Below, in pieces: positions 25,127 through 34,266 of a stretch of 64,000 bases of DNA. Each line of letters starts with the position of its first letter. Position 1 is the stretch's first letter. Source of the stretch: JBCCSZ01 sp039821145 (GTDB lineage Bacteria > Bacteroidota > Bacteroidia > Chitinophagales > Saprospiraceae). The notes beneath the pieces were generated by a model. That model was not told where the DNA came from. It searched no databases and saw only the letters and a program-made list of their open reading frames with translations. The position numbers were made by a program, and so were the translations under genes. The DNA is taken from contig JBCBOS010000026.1 of the NCBI GenBank assembly GCA_039821145.1, forward strand, positions 62,001 through 126,000, written 5' to 3'.

Positions 25127-26455
25127 ATGGACCCGCTTAAGCAAAAATTTCAGGAACAAGCCGTTGACCTGAGGCAAAAAATTAAAGCGATGCTCAAAAA
25201 GGAAGGATCGCGCAAAGTAGACGAAGTCATGCTTGGTCAAGTGTTCGGAGGAATGAGAGGTGTAAAGAGCATGATCTGGGAGACTTCCCAACTGGACCCC
25301 ATCGAAGGGATCAGATTCAGAGGATATTCCATTCCTGAAATTCGAGAAAAGCTTCCAAAAGCGGAAGGAGACAAAGAACCCTTGCCCGAAGGCCTGTTTT
25401 GGCTGATGCTGGTGGGCGAAATTCCAACGGATGAGGAAGTCAAATGGCTGACCCAACAGTGGAAAGACAGAAGTGAAGTACCTGCCCACGTATTCGAAGT
25501 GCTTGACAGCCTGCCGACTACCACCCACCCAATGACACAGTTCAGCATCGCCATCGTCAGCATGCAAACCGAAAGTCAGTTTGCCCGCAGATATGCCGAG
25601 GGCTTGCGCAAAACGGAATATTGGGACCCGACTTATGAGGATAGCATGAACCTGATTGCCCGCTTGCCAAGGGTAGCAGCTTACATCTATCGTCGTTCTT
25701 ACCACAATGGCGATCACATCGCTCCCAATCCATCATTGGACTGGGGTGCCAACTTTGCCCATATGCTCGGCATCGAAGGCAGTGACTTCAAAAGCTTCAT
25801 GCGTCTGTACCTGGCCATTCACGCTGACCACGAGGGAGGCAACGCCTCTGCACACGCCACGCACTTGGTGGGCTCTACCCTCAGCGACTCCTACTATTCT
25901 TTGGCTGGCGGCATGAATGCCCTGGCAGGTCCTCTACACGGATTGGCCAACCAGGAAGTCATCAAGTGGGTCTTCAAGATGTTGGATACACTCGGTACCC
26001 AGCAACCGACCAAAGAACAAATCAAGGGGTATGTCGACGATACCCTGGCGGCCGGTCAGGTCATCCCAGGCTATGGGCATGCTGTTTTGCGCGAGCCCGA
26101 TCCACGATTCATCGCCCAAAAGCGCTTTGCAGAAGATTACATCAGCAATTCGGACATCGTCGAAGTGGTATGGAAATGCTTCGAAGTCGTTCCCACTGTA
26201 TTAATGGGACTTGGCAAGGTGAAAAATCCCTGGCCCAACGTCGATGCACACTCAGGAGCCATCTTGGTCCACTACGGTCTCAATGAGTACAGCTATTATA
26301 CTGTCTTGTTTGGTGTGTCCCGCGCATTGGGTGTCTTGTCTGCCCTCTGTTGGTCCCGCGCATTGGGCTTCCCGCTGGAGCGTCCCAAGTCCGTTACCAC
26401 AAAATGGGTATACGAATACCTCGAAAAGGCAGAAAAAGAGGCCGTCCAAAGCTGA
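25127..26455 (+). CDS. gltA: Citrate synthase, mitochondrial/eukaryotic-like type
   Basis: 442 residues. Condenses acetyl-CoA with oxaloacetate to citrate. The active-site triad is seen as H271 (LAGPLHGLANQEV), H318 (GYGHAVLREPDPR) and D373 (NVDAHSGAIL), which correspond to H274/H320/D375 of the pig enzyme. Segments such as HADHEGGNASAHATHLVGSTLSDSYYSLAGGMNALAGPLHG resemble mitochondrial citrate synthase much more closely than the hexameric E. coli GltA, and the start (no NADH-site extension) is also of that type. Likely a dimeric, NADH-insensitive enzyme. A strong terminator follows. Upstream is AT-rich with no clear promoter box. Confidence 0.95.
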   Translation: MDPLKQKFQEQAVDLRQKIKAMLKKEGSRKVDEVMLGQVFGGMRGVKSMIWETSQLDPIEGIRFRGYSIPEIREKLPKAEGDKEPLPEGLFWLMLVGEIPTDEEVKWLTQQWKDRSEVPAHVFEVLDSLPTTTHPMTQFSIAIVSMQTESQFARRYAEGLRKTEYWDPTYEDSMNLIARLPRVAAYIYRRSYHNGDHIAPNPSLDWGANFAHMLGIEGSDFKSFMRLYLAIHADHEGGNASAHATHLVGSTLSDSYYSLAGGMNALAGPLHGLANQEVIKWVFKMLDTLGTQQPTKEQIKGYVDDTLAAGQVIPGYGHAVLREPDPRFIAQKRFAEDYISNSDIVEVVWKCFEVVPTVLMGLGKVKNPWPNVDAHSGAILVHYGLNEYSYYTVLFGVSRALGVLSALCWSRALGFPLERPKSVTTKWVYEYLEKAEKEAVQS

Positions 26456-26493
26456 TTGGACTTTCCATTCGAGGGCATCTATTGCCACCATCT

Positions 26494-26522
26494 CCCGGAT
26501 TTTCACAAGTTGGAAATCCGGG
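26494..26522 (+). terminator. Rho-independent terminator after citrate synthase
   Basis: 9-bp arms CCCGGATTT (26494-26502) and AAATCCGGG (26514-26522) with a short loop, followed by a run of seven T residues. Perfect pairing. About 40 bases after the gltA stop. Confidence 0.92.
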
Positions 26523-26685
26523 CGTTTTTTTGGAGCATGGGAGATGCTGATTTTGCCACTGGGAGCAAGAACATGGCGAAGCAGAAAAAAAAACTGCTCG
26601 CCCGCGAAATCTTTTGAAAATTCTCCTATTTTTGGGCTTCCCTGACCAAAAGATTCTATCATCAAACAGCTTAACACCAAATTGT

Positions 26686-27075
26686 ATGAATACACCTTCC
26701 GAACTGAAATACACCGAAGAACACGAATGGATTCGTGTGGAAGGAGATACTGCCTACGTTGGCATCACTGATTTTGCACAGAGCGAGTTGGCCGAATTGG
26801 TCTATGTGGAGGTCGATACAGTAGGAGAGACCCTCGGCCAAGGAGATGTTTTCGGGACCATCGAAGCGGTAAAGACAACTTCTGATCTCTTCATGCCCAT
26901 TTCCGGTGAAGTCCTGGAGTTCAACAAGGAATTGGACGAAAACGAAGGAGACAATCCCGCTGCCGTCAATGAAGATCCTTACGGAAAAGGCTGGATCATC
27001 AAAATTCGCCCGAGCGATGCCGGCCAGATAGAGTCCTTGATGACGGCAGAGGCCTACGAAGCTTTGGTGGGCTGA
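26686..27075 (+). CDS. gcvH: Glycine cleavage system H protein
   Basis: 129 residues from the ATG at 26686; the frame upstream of it is not used. Shuttles the lipoyl-bound methylamine group between the P, T and L proteins. The lipoyl lysine K63 lies in FGTIEAVKTTSDLFMPISGEVLEFN, preceded by YTEEHEWIRVEGDTAYVGITDFAQSELAELVYVE, and the C-terminus has NEDPYGKGWIIKI. Length and motifs are standard. No gcvT or gcvP is in the window. The VanZ gene follows after 122 bases on the same strand. Confidence 0.95.
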   Translation: MNTPSELKYTEEHEWIRVEGDTAYVGITDFAQSELAELVYVEVDTVGETLGQGDVFGTIEAVKTTSDLFMPISGEVLEFNKELDENEGDNPAAVNEDPYGKGWIIKIRPSDAGQIESLMTAEAYEALVG

Positions 27076-27197
27076 GCAATGCCGAGGAGAACGAGACAAA
27101 TGAGGCCTTACAAGCTGTTTTTGAATGATTTTTTGAAAAAAAGCTTGGACCGCACACCAAAAAGCAACAGACCTGCATCTGTATCAATATCAAGCGC

Positions 27198-27578
27198 ATG
27201 AGGAAGGCTCTTTACTACCTCCCGTTCATCGCTTGGAGCGCCATCATCCTGGTACTGTCGACAGGGCCGGGAATCGATCTTCCAGAACGCTGGGTTGATC
27301 TTGTGGCTCCCGACAAATGGGCACACGCTTTTGTATATGCCGTCATGACCGGATTGCTCCTTTGGGCGTTCCAAAAAAGCGGCGGCTCCCTCTTGAGCAA
27401 TTCTGGGAGTTGGATACTGGCGATCTTTGTTTGCAGTGCCTATGGTGTGGGAATGGAGTGGATTCAAGAGCGCTTTTTCCCAAACAGATATTTTGAATAT
27501 CTGGATATTTTGGCTAATATTATTGGTTCCCTGCTGGGAGCCTATTTGTATAAAAGATTTTTATTCATCAAAACGTAA
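27198..27578 (+). CDS. VanZ-family membrane protein
   Basis: 126 residues with about four TM helices. The VanZ-like pattern is visible: N-terminal KALYYLPFIAWSAIILVLSTGPG, then APDKWAHAFVYAVMTGLLLWAF (the conserved DKxxHxxxY), and GVGMEWIQERFFPNRYFEYLDILANIIGSLLGAYLY. Named for teicoplanin resistance, but most members, including this one, are uncharacterised envelope proteins. It ends six bases before the TonB ATG, so the two are probably one operon. Confidence 0.88.
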   Translation: MRKALYYLPFIAWSAIILVLSTGPGIDLPERWVDLVAPDKWAHAFVYAVMTGLLLWAFQKSGGSLLSNSGSWILAIFVCSAYGVGMEWIQERFFPNRYFEYLDILANIIGSLLGAYLYKRFLFIKT

Positions 27579-27583
27579 CCATT

Positions 27584-28534
27584 ATGAGTGTAGATTTGCT
27601 TGGCATGCCCTTGCTATTCGATCTGGCACTTACGGGGTCTTCCATGCTCCTGGCAATGATCGGTCTGGTCATCGGTATCGTTGCGTTGATTTTCATCATG
27701 CGCAATCGCTTCTCCGGAAACGATCCCGACCAACTAAAAGACAGGTACGCTGGAGCCTCCTTCAAGTCTCCCTTGGAAGGACGGAACAAGTATCCTGATG
27801 TCGACGCGTTCAAGATGAGTGGTACCTTTTTCAATGTCGGTTTGTTGGTCTCTCTGGGACTGACCATCCTGGCTTTCAGCTGGACCGAATACGAAGCAGA
27901 GATCATCATCCCGGACGACGCACTGGAAATCGACGAGGATATTGAAATCGAACCGCCTCGTACTGCCGAGCCACCACCACCTCCGCCACCGCCACCTCCT
28001 CCTGTGATTGAAGAGGTACCGGAGGAAGAGATCGAGGAAGAGGAAGAACCCGAATTTGTCGATCAGAGTGTGGAAGAAGAAACTGAAATCGTAGAACCCG
28101 AGCCCATTGAGGAGGCACCACCTCCCCCTCCGCCGCCGCCACCACCACCACCCGAACCAGAGGTGGAGGAAATTTTCCAGGTGGTTGAGGAAATGCCTCG
28201 TTTCCCGGGTTGCGAAAATGAATCCGACAAAAACAAGCGGAAGGCTTGTGCCAATAAGAAAATGTTGGAATTCATCTATAAAAACATCAAATATCCACCC
28301 ATCGCTCGTGAAAACGGCGTGGAAGGTACCGTGGTCATCCGCTTCGTCGTCGGTAAGGGCGGCAAGGTAGAAGAGCCCACCATCCTGAGGGACATTGGAG
28401 CACAGTGTGGTGCCGAAGCCCTTCGCGTGGTCAAAATGATGAACCAGATGTCCCAAAAGTGGATTCCTGGTAAGCAGCGGGGAAAACCAGTGAAGGTTTA
28501 CTTCAACCTTCCTGTGAAGTTCCGCCTTGAGTAG
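27584..28534 (+). CDS. TonB-family energy transducer with an extra N-terminal TM helix
   Basis: 316 residues. A first hydrophobic helix (about 18-40) and a second (about 87-104, FFNVGLLVSLGLTILAFSW) precede a spacer of about 85 residues made of Glu-rich segments and two pure-Pro runs of about 11 and 12 residues. The C-terminal TonB domain (about 230-316) has MLEFIYKNIKYPPIARENGVEGTVVIRFVVGKGGKVEEP and ends VYFNLPVKFRLE. It is expected to couple the proton-motive force to outer-membrane receptors with an ExbB/ExbD pair. Most Bacteroidota TonB proteins begin with a single TM helix, so the additional one is odd; the start could also be an internal Met (about residue 39), giving a normal form. 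Confidence 0.88.
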   Translation: MSVDLLGMPLLFDLALTGSSMLLAMIGLVIGIVALIFIMRNRFSGNDPDQLKDRYAGASFKSPLEGRNKYPDVDAFKMSGTFFNVGLLVSLGLTILAFSWTEYEAEIIIPDDALEIDEDIEIEPPRTAEPPPPPPPPPPPVIEEVPEEEIEEEEEPEFVDQSVEEETEIVEPEPIEEAPPPPPPPPPPPPEPEVEEIFQVVEEMPRFPGCENESDKNKRKACANKKMLEFIYKNIKYPPIARENGVEGTVVIRFVVGKGGKVEEPTILRDIGAQCGAEALRVVKMMNQMSQKWIPGKQRGKPVKVYFNLPVKFRLE

Positions 28535-28563
28535 TCACTCACTGCTCATACACCACAGCACTC

Positions 28564-28596
28564 AACGGCTTTTGTCCTCCGCGGGCAAAAGCCGTT
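28564..28596 (+). terminator. Hairpin terminator after the TonB gene
   Basis: Perfect 11-bp arms AACGGCTTTTG (28564-28574) and CAAAAGCCGTT (28586-28596), 11-base loop. About 30 bases after the stop. Confidence 0.85.
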
Positions 28597-28706
28597 TGGC
28601 ATTTCATCCTTTCCCATCCGTCTCAATGGAATGTGGTGCAACTTTTGACTTTATCTATGCGTTCTGAATATGCGGAATCACATGTCATTTAAAACCGATC
28701 AACGAA

Positions 28707-30509
28707 ATGCGTAGTCTTCCATTCATTTTCGTTTTGTTCTTTTTGCCAGTCTTGCTCTGTGCCCAGAACTCCAAACTGGCCCAGCAGTATTTCAACAATG
28801 GCGAATACGAAAAAGCAAGTGCCCTGTATCAGAAGTTGTACGAAAAGAACTACAACGATTACTACTTCAATCGCTACATCGATTGCATGTTGGCACTCGA
28901 ACAATTCGACAAATGCGAGTCAGTCATCAAAAAGCAGATCAAGAAAAGACCCAAGGATGTCCAATTGCTGGTATCCTACGGCAATCTCTTCGAACGGCAA
29001 TACAAAGACGACAAGGCCAACGAACAATACCAAAAGGCCATCAAGAAAATGCCCGCGGATCGCATCAAGATCAATCGGCTGGCCAATGCATTTACCACCC
29101 TCACCAAATACGACCTGGCCATCGAGGCCTACAAAAGAGGGGCAAAAGTATTGAAAGATGATCAGGTCTTTGCCTACAACATGGGCGATCTCTACCGAAG
29201 AAAAGGCGATACGCCCAAGATGATCGATAGCTACCTCAACAGCCTGGCCGAAAATCCGGGCCGCATTGGTTCCCTCAAGACCATCTTCCAACGCTACTTA
29301 TTCACAGAAGAAGATTATCTGGAGCTGCAAACCCAGCTTTACGATCGCATACAAGAAAATGACGAAGCCATTCACTATCCCGAATTGCTCACCTGGGTAT
29401 TCATCCAAAACAAAGACTACCGAGGGGCATTGCGCCAGACCAAAGCCCTGGATCGCAAACTGGACGAAAATGGCGGCAGGGTGTACAACCTGGCTGAAAT
29501 CGCCGCCAATGACAAGGACTACGACGTGGCCATCGCCGCATATGATTACATCGTCAGTACCAAGGGCGCGGCCTCTAGCTACTACATCGAAGCCAAGCGG
29601 GAATCACTGACCTGCAAGCGCAACAAGCTGGTGGAAGGCTTTGACTACCAACAGTCAGACCTCTTGGAGTTGGAGCGGGAGTACGAAAGCTTCCTCAACG
29701 AATTTGGTCGCAACCGAGCCACCGCTTCCATCGTCATGGAATTGGCAGATTTGGAGGCTTTTTACCTCAATGACCTGGCCAAAGCATCGAGCCTGCTGCA
29801 GGAATTGGTGGAGTACCAAGGCGTCAACCGACAGTTGATTGCACGCTCCAAACTGAGCCTGGCCGACCTCTACCTGATGCAGGGAGAGCGTTGGGAAGCC
29901 ACTTTGTTGTACTCCCAGGTCGACAAAGAATTTGAAGATGACGTCATGGGGCACGAGGCGCGCTTTCGCAATGCCAAGCTGTCCTACTACTTTGGCGACT
30001 TCCAATGGGCGCAAACCCAATTTGACGTATTGAAAGCCTCTACTTCCAAACTCATTGCCAATGACGCATTGGATTTGTCCATATTCATATTGGATAACTT
30101 GGGCCTTGACACCACTGCCACCCCCTTGCAACAGTATGCAGATGCCGAATTGCTGGTCTTTCAAAACGACTTCGAAGAGGCATTTACCAAGATGGATTCA
30201 GTCAAAATGAACTTCCCAGATCACTCGTTGGACGACGACATTCTCTGGCTCAAGTCCAGCATCCACCTCAAAAAACGCGAGTATGTTCAGGCCTCCAAGA
30301 TGTTGCAAGCCATCATCGACAACCACATCGAGGAAATCCGGGCCGACAATGCCATGTATGCCCTGGCGGGATTGTACGAACGGCAACTCAATGATCCGGA
30401 AAAAGCCAAGGCCATCTACGAGCGAATCTTCACAGAATTCTCCAGCAGTACCTTTGCCGTGGATGCGCGCAAGCGTTTTCGCTCCCTTCGGGGAGATGAA
30501 GTACAGTAG
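28707..30509 (+). CDS. Exported tetratricopeptide-repeat protein
   Basis: 600 residues with a signal peptide (FIFVLFFLPVLLCAQNS). The mature protein is nearly all alpha-helical TPR units: AQQYFNNGEYEKASALYQKLYEK, ALEQFDKCESVIKKQIKK, YKDDKANEQYQKAIKKMP, TKYDLAIEAYKRGAKVL and others through to LAGLYERQLNDPEKAKAIYERIF near the C-terminus. No catalytic domain is evident. TPR proteins of this layout in Bacteroidota are often outer-membrane-associated scaffolds, including subunits of gliding and secretion machinery, but no specific role is shown here. The DUF4286 gene follows 43 bases downstream. Confidence 0.85.
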   Translation: MRSLPFIFVLFFLPVLLCAQNSKLAQQYFNNGEYEKASALYQKLYEKNYNDYYFNRYIDCMLALEQFDKCESVIKKQIKKRPKDVQLLVSYGNLFERQYKDDKANEQYQKAIKKMPADRIKINRLANAFTTLTKYDLAIEAYKRGAKVLKDDQVFAYNMGDLYRRKGDTPKMIDSYLNSLAENPGRIGSLKTIFQRYLFTEEDYLELQTQLYDRIQENDEAIHYPELLTWVFIQNKDYRGALRQTKALDRKLDENGGRVYNLAEIAANDKDYDVAIAAYDYIVSTKGAASSYYIEAKRESLTCKRNKLVEGFDYQQSDLLELEREYESFLNEFGRNRATASIVMELADLEAFYLNDLAKASSLLQELVEYQGVNRQLIARSKLSLADLYLMQGERWEATLLYSQVDKEFEDDVMGHEARFRNAKLSYYFGDFQWAQTQFDVLKASTSKLIANDALDLSIFILDNLGLDTTATPLQQYADAELLVFQNDFEEAFTKMDSVKMNFPDHSLDDDILWLKSSIHLKKREYVQASKMLQAIIDNHIEEIRADNAMYALAGLYERQLNDPEKAKAIYERIFTEFSSSTFAVDARKRFRSLRGDEVQ

Positions 30510-30552
30510 GAATCTGCCTGGATTTTGTTTTCTAGCTTGAAAATACCCCCAC

Positions 30553-30867
30553 ATGATCGTTTACAATGTGACAACGAAAATCGACAGAGAGGTCGAAGAG
30601 GATTGGTTGCAATGGATGCAGGACAAACACATTCCCGATGTATTGGCGACGGGTTACTTCGAATCGTACCAAATGTTCCGCATCATCAAGGACGAGCCCG
30701 ATGGGTCTACTTACGCCACTCAATACCATTGCAAAGACATGCCCAGTCTGCATGCCTACATCAGCAAATGCTCGGCTGCACTCAAGGAAGACCACCAAAA
30801 GCGGTACAAAGACCGATATGTCTGTATCCGCACCTTGATGGAAACGATTGAAAAGCCTGCCCAATAA
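30553..30867 (+). CDS. DUF4286 family small protein
   Basis: 104 residues, the normal length of the family. Conserved pattern: MIVYNVTTKID at the N-terminus, WLQWMQDKHIPDVLATGYF, the strand FRIIKDEPDGSTYATQYHC and a C-terminal HQKRYKDRYVCIRTLME. The family adopts a ferredoxin-like fold related to dimeric alpha-beta barrels and its function is unknown. It lies directly after the TPR gene on the same strand, without a terminator between, so it may be co-transcribed. Confidence 0.88.
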   Translation: MIVYNVTTKIDREVEEDWLQWMQDKHIPDVLATGYFESYQMFRIIKDEPDGSTYATQYHCKDMPSLHAYISKCSAALKEDHQKRYKDRYVCIRTLMETIEKPAQ

Positions 30868-31047
30868 CTGGATTTGCCCTTTGACAAGCCCTTTCTCGCT
30901 AGGAATTGCGTCAAAATTAGCGTAATTTCGCTGCGTGTTTATTTGTAACGGGTCGCAACGCATGGCAAAAGATGTTTTCTGAGTACATCTTGTCCATTGC
31001 ATGGCTTGTTTACACAAACATTTATCGAAACCAAATAAAATTAGACT

Positions 31048-32235
31048 ATGTTTTTTGAACTGACCGAAGAACAGCTTGCTGTAAGGGAAGCCGCACGGGA
31101 TTTTGCACAAAAAGATCTCAAGCCCGGTGTTATCGAGCGGGATAGCAACATGACGTATCCCACAGAGCAGGTCCGCAAGATGGGAGAACTTGGATTCATG
31201 GGGATGATGGTAGCGCCGGAATATGGCGGAGGTGGAATGGATACAATCTCTTATGTCTTGGCCATGGAGGAGATTTCAAAAGTGGACAACTCCTGTTCCG
31301 TGATCATGTCGGTTAACAATTCATTGGTTTGTTGGGGATTGGAAACTTATGGCAATCCCGAGCAAAAGGCAAAATACCTTCCCAAGTTGGTAATGGGGGA
31401 GTGGGTCGGCGCCTTCTGCCTATCCGAGCCCGAGGCAGGCAGTGATGCCACCAGCCAGCGCACAACTGCCGAGGACATGGGAGATCACTTCCTACTAAAT
31501 GGTACCAAAAACTGGATCACCAACGGCGGAACTTCCAAGGTACATCTCGTCATCGCACAGTCTGATCCCGAATTGGGCCACAAGGGAATCAATGCCTTCA
31601 TCGTCGAAAGTGACTGGGATGGCGTTGTCATTGGAGCCAAAGAAGACAAGTTGGGCATCCGCTCATCTGATACCCATACCATCATGTACAATGATGTGAA
31701 AGTGCCAAAGGAGAATCGCTTGGGGCCAGATGGCTTCGGGTTCAAATTTGCCATGAAAGTGCTGGCCGGTGGTCGCATTGGCATTGCAGCCCAGGCATTG
31801 GGCATCGCAGGAGGAGCCTATGAACTCTCTGTTGGCTACTCCAAAGAAAGATCTGCCTTCGGAAAGCCGATCTCCAAGCACCAAGCCATTGCCTTCAAGC
31901 TGGCAGATATGGCGACGGAAATAGAAGCGGCCAAACTCATGGTATACCGCGCCGCCTGGCTCAAGGACCAGGGAATGGATTATGTCTCGGCCAGCTCCAT
32001 GGCCAAGGTATATGCCTCGGAAGTGGCCATGCGCCAAACGACAGAGGCTGTTCAGATCCACGGCGGATATGGCTTCGTGAAGGAATACCATGTCGAACGC
32101 CTGATGAGAGATGCCAAGATCACGCAGATCTACGAAGGAACTTCAGAGGTGCAGCGGATCGTCATTTCGAGAGACATCATCAAGAAGGGCAATTTGTACA
32201 TTCCCATCTTCCCTTCTGTTGTAGAATCAGTTTGA
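31048..32235 (+). CDS. Acyl-CoA dehydrogenase (short-chain type)
   Basis: 395 residues. Introduces the trans-2,3 double bond in acyl-CoA with FAD, passing electrons to ETF. Motifs: GELGFMGMMVAPEYGGGGMDTISYVLAMEEIS, WVGAFCLSEPEAGSDAT (FAD-binding), GTKNWITNGG, SKHQAIAFKLADMATEIEAAKLMVYRAAW, QIHGGYGFVKEYHVERLMRDAKITQIYEGTSEVQR. The catalytic base is the Glu in YEGTSEVQR, at the position used in medium- and short-chain enzymes rather than isovaleryl-type. No beta-oxidation partner is adjacent. Confidence 0.94.
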   Translation: MFFELTEEQLAVREAARDFAQKDLKPGVIERDSNMTYPTEQVRKMGELGFMGMMVAPEYGGGGMDTISYVLAMEEISKVDNSCSVIMSVNNSLVCWGLETYGNPEQKAKYLPKLVMGEWVGAFCLSEPEAGSDATSQRTTAEDMGDHFLLNGTKNWITNGGTSKVHLVIAQSDPELGHKGINAFIVESDWDGVVIGAKEDKLGIRSSDTHTIMYNDVKVPKENRLGPDGFGFKFAMKVLAGGRIGIAAQALGIAGGAYELSVGYSKERSAFGKPISKHQAIAFKLADMATEIEAAKLMVYRAAWLKDQGMDYVSASSMAKVYASEVAMRQTTEAVQIHGGYGFVKEYHVERLMRDAKITQIYEGTSEVQRIVISRDIIKKGNLYIPIFPSVVESV

Positions 32236-32278
32236 GAGCTTGAGATCAAACAGCTCAGCTGAACAATAAAGAACAGAG

Positions 32279-32310
32279 AATGGGGTGTGGCCGACAAGCC
32301 ATGCCCCATT
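32279..32310 (+). terminator. Hairpin terminator after the acyl-CoA dehydrogenase gene
   Basis: Stem of AATGGGGTGTGGC against GCCATGCCCCATT with two G-T wobble pairs and a 6-base loop, followed by a T-rich stretch. Confidence 0.75.
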
Positions 32311-32447
32311 TTGCTTTCCAAGAGCTTTTTGGAGGCTGTGCCCAACCATAATTGACTTTCGTCCGTTATTATACGGACAGCAAACAGAAAATCAAATTGG
32401 CCAGTTGGCTTGTTACATCATCCAAGTGGTTCTCAAATGACGTTTGA

Positions 32448-33533
32448 ATGAAAGGTGCCTTTCGCATTGCAGTTATTGCAGACATTCCCTTACTGGTTCA
32501 TTGGAGCTTCAGTCTGATCCTGCTGTGGATTTTGTACATTGGCTTTTCTTTGAATACAGCTTGGGAGGGCATCTTGTGGATGATTGCCCTGGTCTTGGCC
32601 TTGTTTTTCTGTGTGGTTTTGCATGAATATGGCCATGCCTTGACAGCTCGTCGATTCAGCGTGCCCACCAAAGACATCATCTTATTTCCTGTAGGTGGAG
32701 TGGCGCGCTTGACCCGGCTGCCCGAAAATCCTTGGGAAGAATTCAAAATCGCCATCGCAGGCCCTCTCGTCAATGCCGTACTGGCCATTCTCTTCGGTTT
32801 AGTGGTATACGCCATATTGGGGAAATTGCCCAATTTTTGGGATATGGAGCCAGAGTCCAATCCCTTTTTGTACTACTTTCTGCCTGGACTTTTTTGGATG
32901 AATGTATTCTTGGTCCTCTTCAATCTGCTGCCTGCCTTTCCGATGGATGGCGGACGCATGCTGCGCTCCTTGTTGTCCTTGAAGTTGGGGCGAAAGAGAG
33001 CGACAAATGCGGCTGCCATTTTGGGCCAGATCATGGCCGTCCTCTTGTTCATACTGGGGGCGTTTACCAAGAATTTCCTTCTCTGCTTCGTCAGTGTCTT
33101 TGTCTTTTTGGCGGCCCGCCATGAAAATCGCACGGTGCGCATGGACGCCCTTTTGGGAAGCAAGCAGGTACAAGACATCATGCGGCCCCAGTTTTCGCGT
33201 TTTACGCTGGGCGACTCCATGTCTCAAGTTGCGGATGTATTTGATCGGGAGGATGAGAAAAACTTTTTGCTCTTTGATGCCGAAGGGGCAGTGGCAGGTG
33301 TCCTGCAAGAGCGATTCATCAAAAAAGCGATTGAGAGGGGAACGCTGTCGCTCTCGACCGAGACCTTTCTCAGCCCGCGCTTCGAGCCAATTGATGCCGA
33401 AGAAAACCTGAAAACCCTTCTTCGCAAAATGCAGCGCCACAGCTACAGCATTCTGCCAGTCTTTCAGTCGGGACAGTTGGTTGGGGTGGTAGATGTCAAG
33501 GGGCTGAACCAATTTTTGCGGTCCTCTTCTTGA
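32448..33533 (+). CDS. Site-2 protease family (M50) metallopeptidase with CBS domains
   Basis: 361 residues. Six or so TM helices, with the zinc motif HEYGHALTARRF in the second and NLLPAFPMDGGRMLRSLL (DG motif) in a later helix. The C-terminal third (about 235-360) forms a pair of CBS domains (VQDIMRPQFSRFTLGDSMSQVADVF and MQRHSYSILPVFQSGQLVGVVDVKGL), a nucleotide-sensing module seen in the SpoIVFB/CBS subgroup of S2P proteases. These cleave membrane-embedded regulators. The convergent OmpH gene lies downstream, with a terminator between. Confidence 0.92.
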   Translation: MKGAFRIAVIADIPLLVHWSFSLILLWILYIGFSLNTAWEGILWMIALVLALFFCVVLHEYGHALTARRFSVPTKDIILFPVGGVARLTRLPENPWEEFKIAIAGPLVNAVLAILFGLVVYAILGKLPNFWDMEPESNPFLYYFLPGLFWMNVFLVLFNLLPAFPMDGGRMLRSLLSLKLGRKRATNAAAILGQIMAVLLFILGAFTKNFLLCFVSVFVFLAARHENRTVRMDALLGSKQVQDIMRPQFSRFTLGDSMSQVADVFDREDEKNFLLFDAEGAVAGVLQERFIKKAIERGTLSLSTETFLSPRFEPIDAEENLKTLLRKMQRHSYSILPVFQSGQLVGVVDVKGLNQFLRSSS

Positions 33534-33576
33534 GTATTTCAAACACACCCTCCAGACCAGAATTGGCAACATGAGA

Positions 33577-33609
33577 AAAGGTTGCCCGATTCTCACTCGA
33601 ACAACCTTT
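33577..33609. terminator. Bidirectional hairpin terminator between convergent genes
   Basis: 8-bp arms AAAGGTTG (33577-33584) and CAACCTTT (33602-33609), 17-base loop, between the S2P stop and the OmpH stop. Confidence 0.72.
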
Positions 33610-33633
33610 CCTACAGAATTTGTTGGCAGGGAA

Positions 33634-34149
33634 TTACAATCCCAATTTTGCTTTGACGAGGGCCATGACGTTCTCTGAGTCTTCTGCAAACAATACGGCG
33701 TTCATCACGCTGGTATCGAAGATCATCGAATAACCTTGCTCTTTGCCAACAGATTTGATGGCTGCATCTACTTTTGACAAGATGGGTGCGAGCAGTTCTT
33801 CGCGCTTTTTTTGGACTTGCGCCAATAGATCTTGTTCCTCCTTGGCCAATTCTTGCTCTTCCTTGGCCAATTCCGTTTGCTTTTGTTGGATGATCAGCTG
33901 AGAAAGAGAGCCGCTTTGGGCTTCTTGCAAAAATTTACCCGCCCGGGTGCGAAAGTCGTTTACCTTCTCTTCAAACTTTGCGCTCAATTGTTTTTGGTAC
34001 GCTTCCAATTTAGAGTCGGCGGCCTTGGTGGCAGGCATCTCCAATAACAAATTGCCTGCATTGATGTGACCGTATTTTTGTGCAGCAGCCGTGTGACTCA
34101 TGGCAAACATCGCCAAAACAAAGGCTCCTAAATAGAGTAGTCTCTTCAT
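33634..34149 (-). CDS. OmpH/Skp-like periplasmic chaperone
   Basis: 171 residues with a signal peptide (LLYLGAFVLAMFAMSHTAAAQ). The mature part begins with YGHINAGNLLLEMPATKAADSKLEAYQKQL, the typical OmpH N-terminus, then a long charged coiled coil (EKVNDFRTRAGKFLQEA ... EEQELAKEEQDLLAQVQKKREELLAPIL), and ends with GYSMIFDTSVMNAVLFAEDSENVMALVKAKLGL. Skp/OmpH trimers hold unfolded outer-membrane proteins in the periplasm. It is a lone gene with no bamA next to it. Confidence 0.9.
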   Translation of the reverse strand: MKRLLYLGAFVLAMFAMSHTAAAQKYGHINAGNLLLEMPATKAADSKLEAYQKQLSAKFEEKVNDFRTRAGKFLQEAQSGSLSQLIIQQKQTELAKEEQELAKEEQDLLAQVQKKREELLAPILSKVDAAIKSVGKEQGYSMIFDTSVMNAVLFAEDSENVMALVKAKLGL

Positions 34150-34266
34150 AATGAAAGAATGTTGATTCAGTAAATAAGACTACAAAGTTAGCGTTAGGTA
34201 TACAGTTTTAATAACATTTAACAAAAGATTAAGGACGAAAATGGCAGTTTTTGAAGCTTTTCCTCC

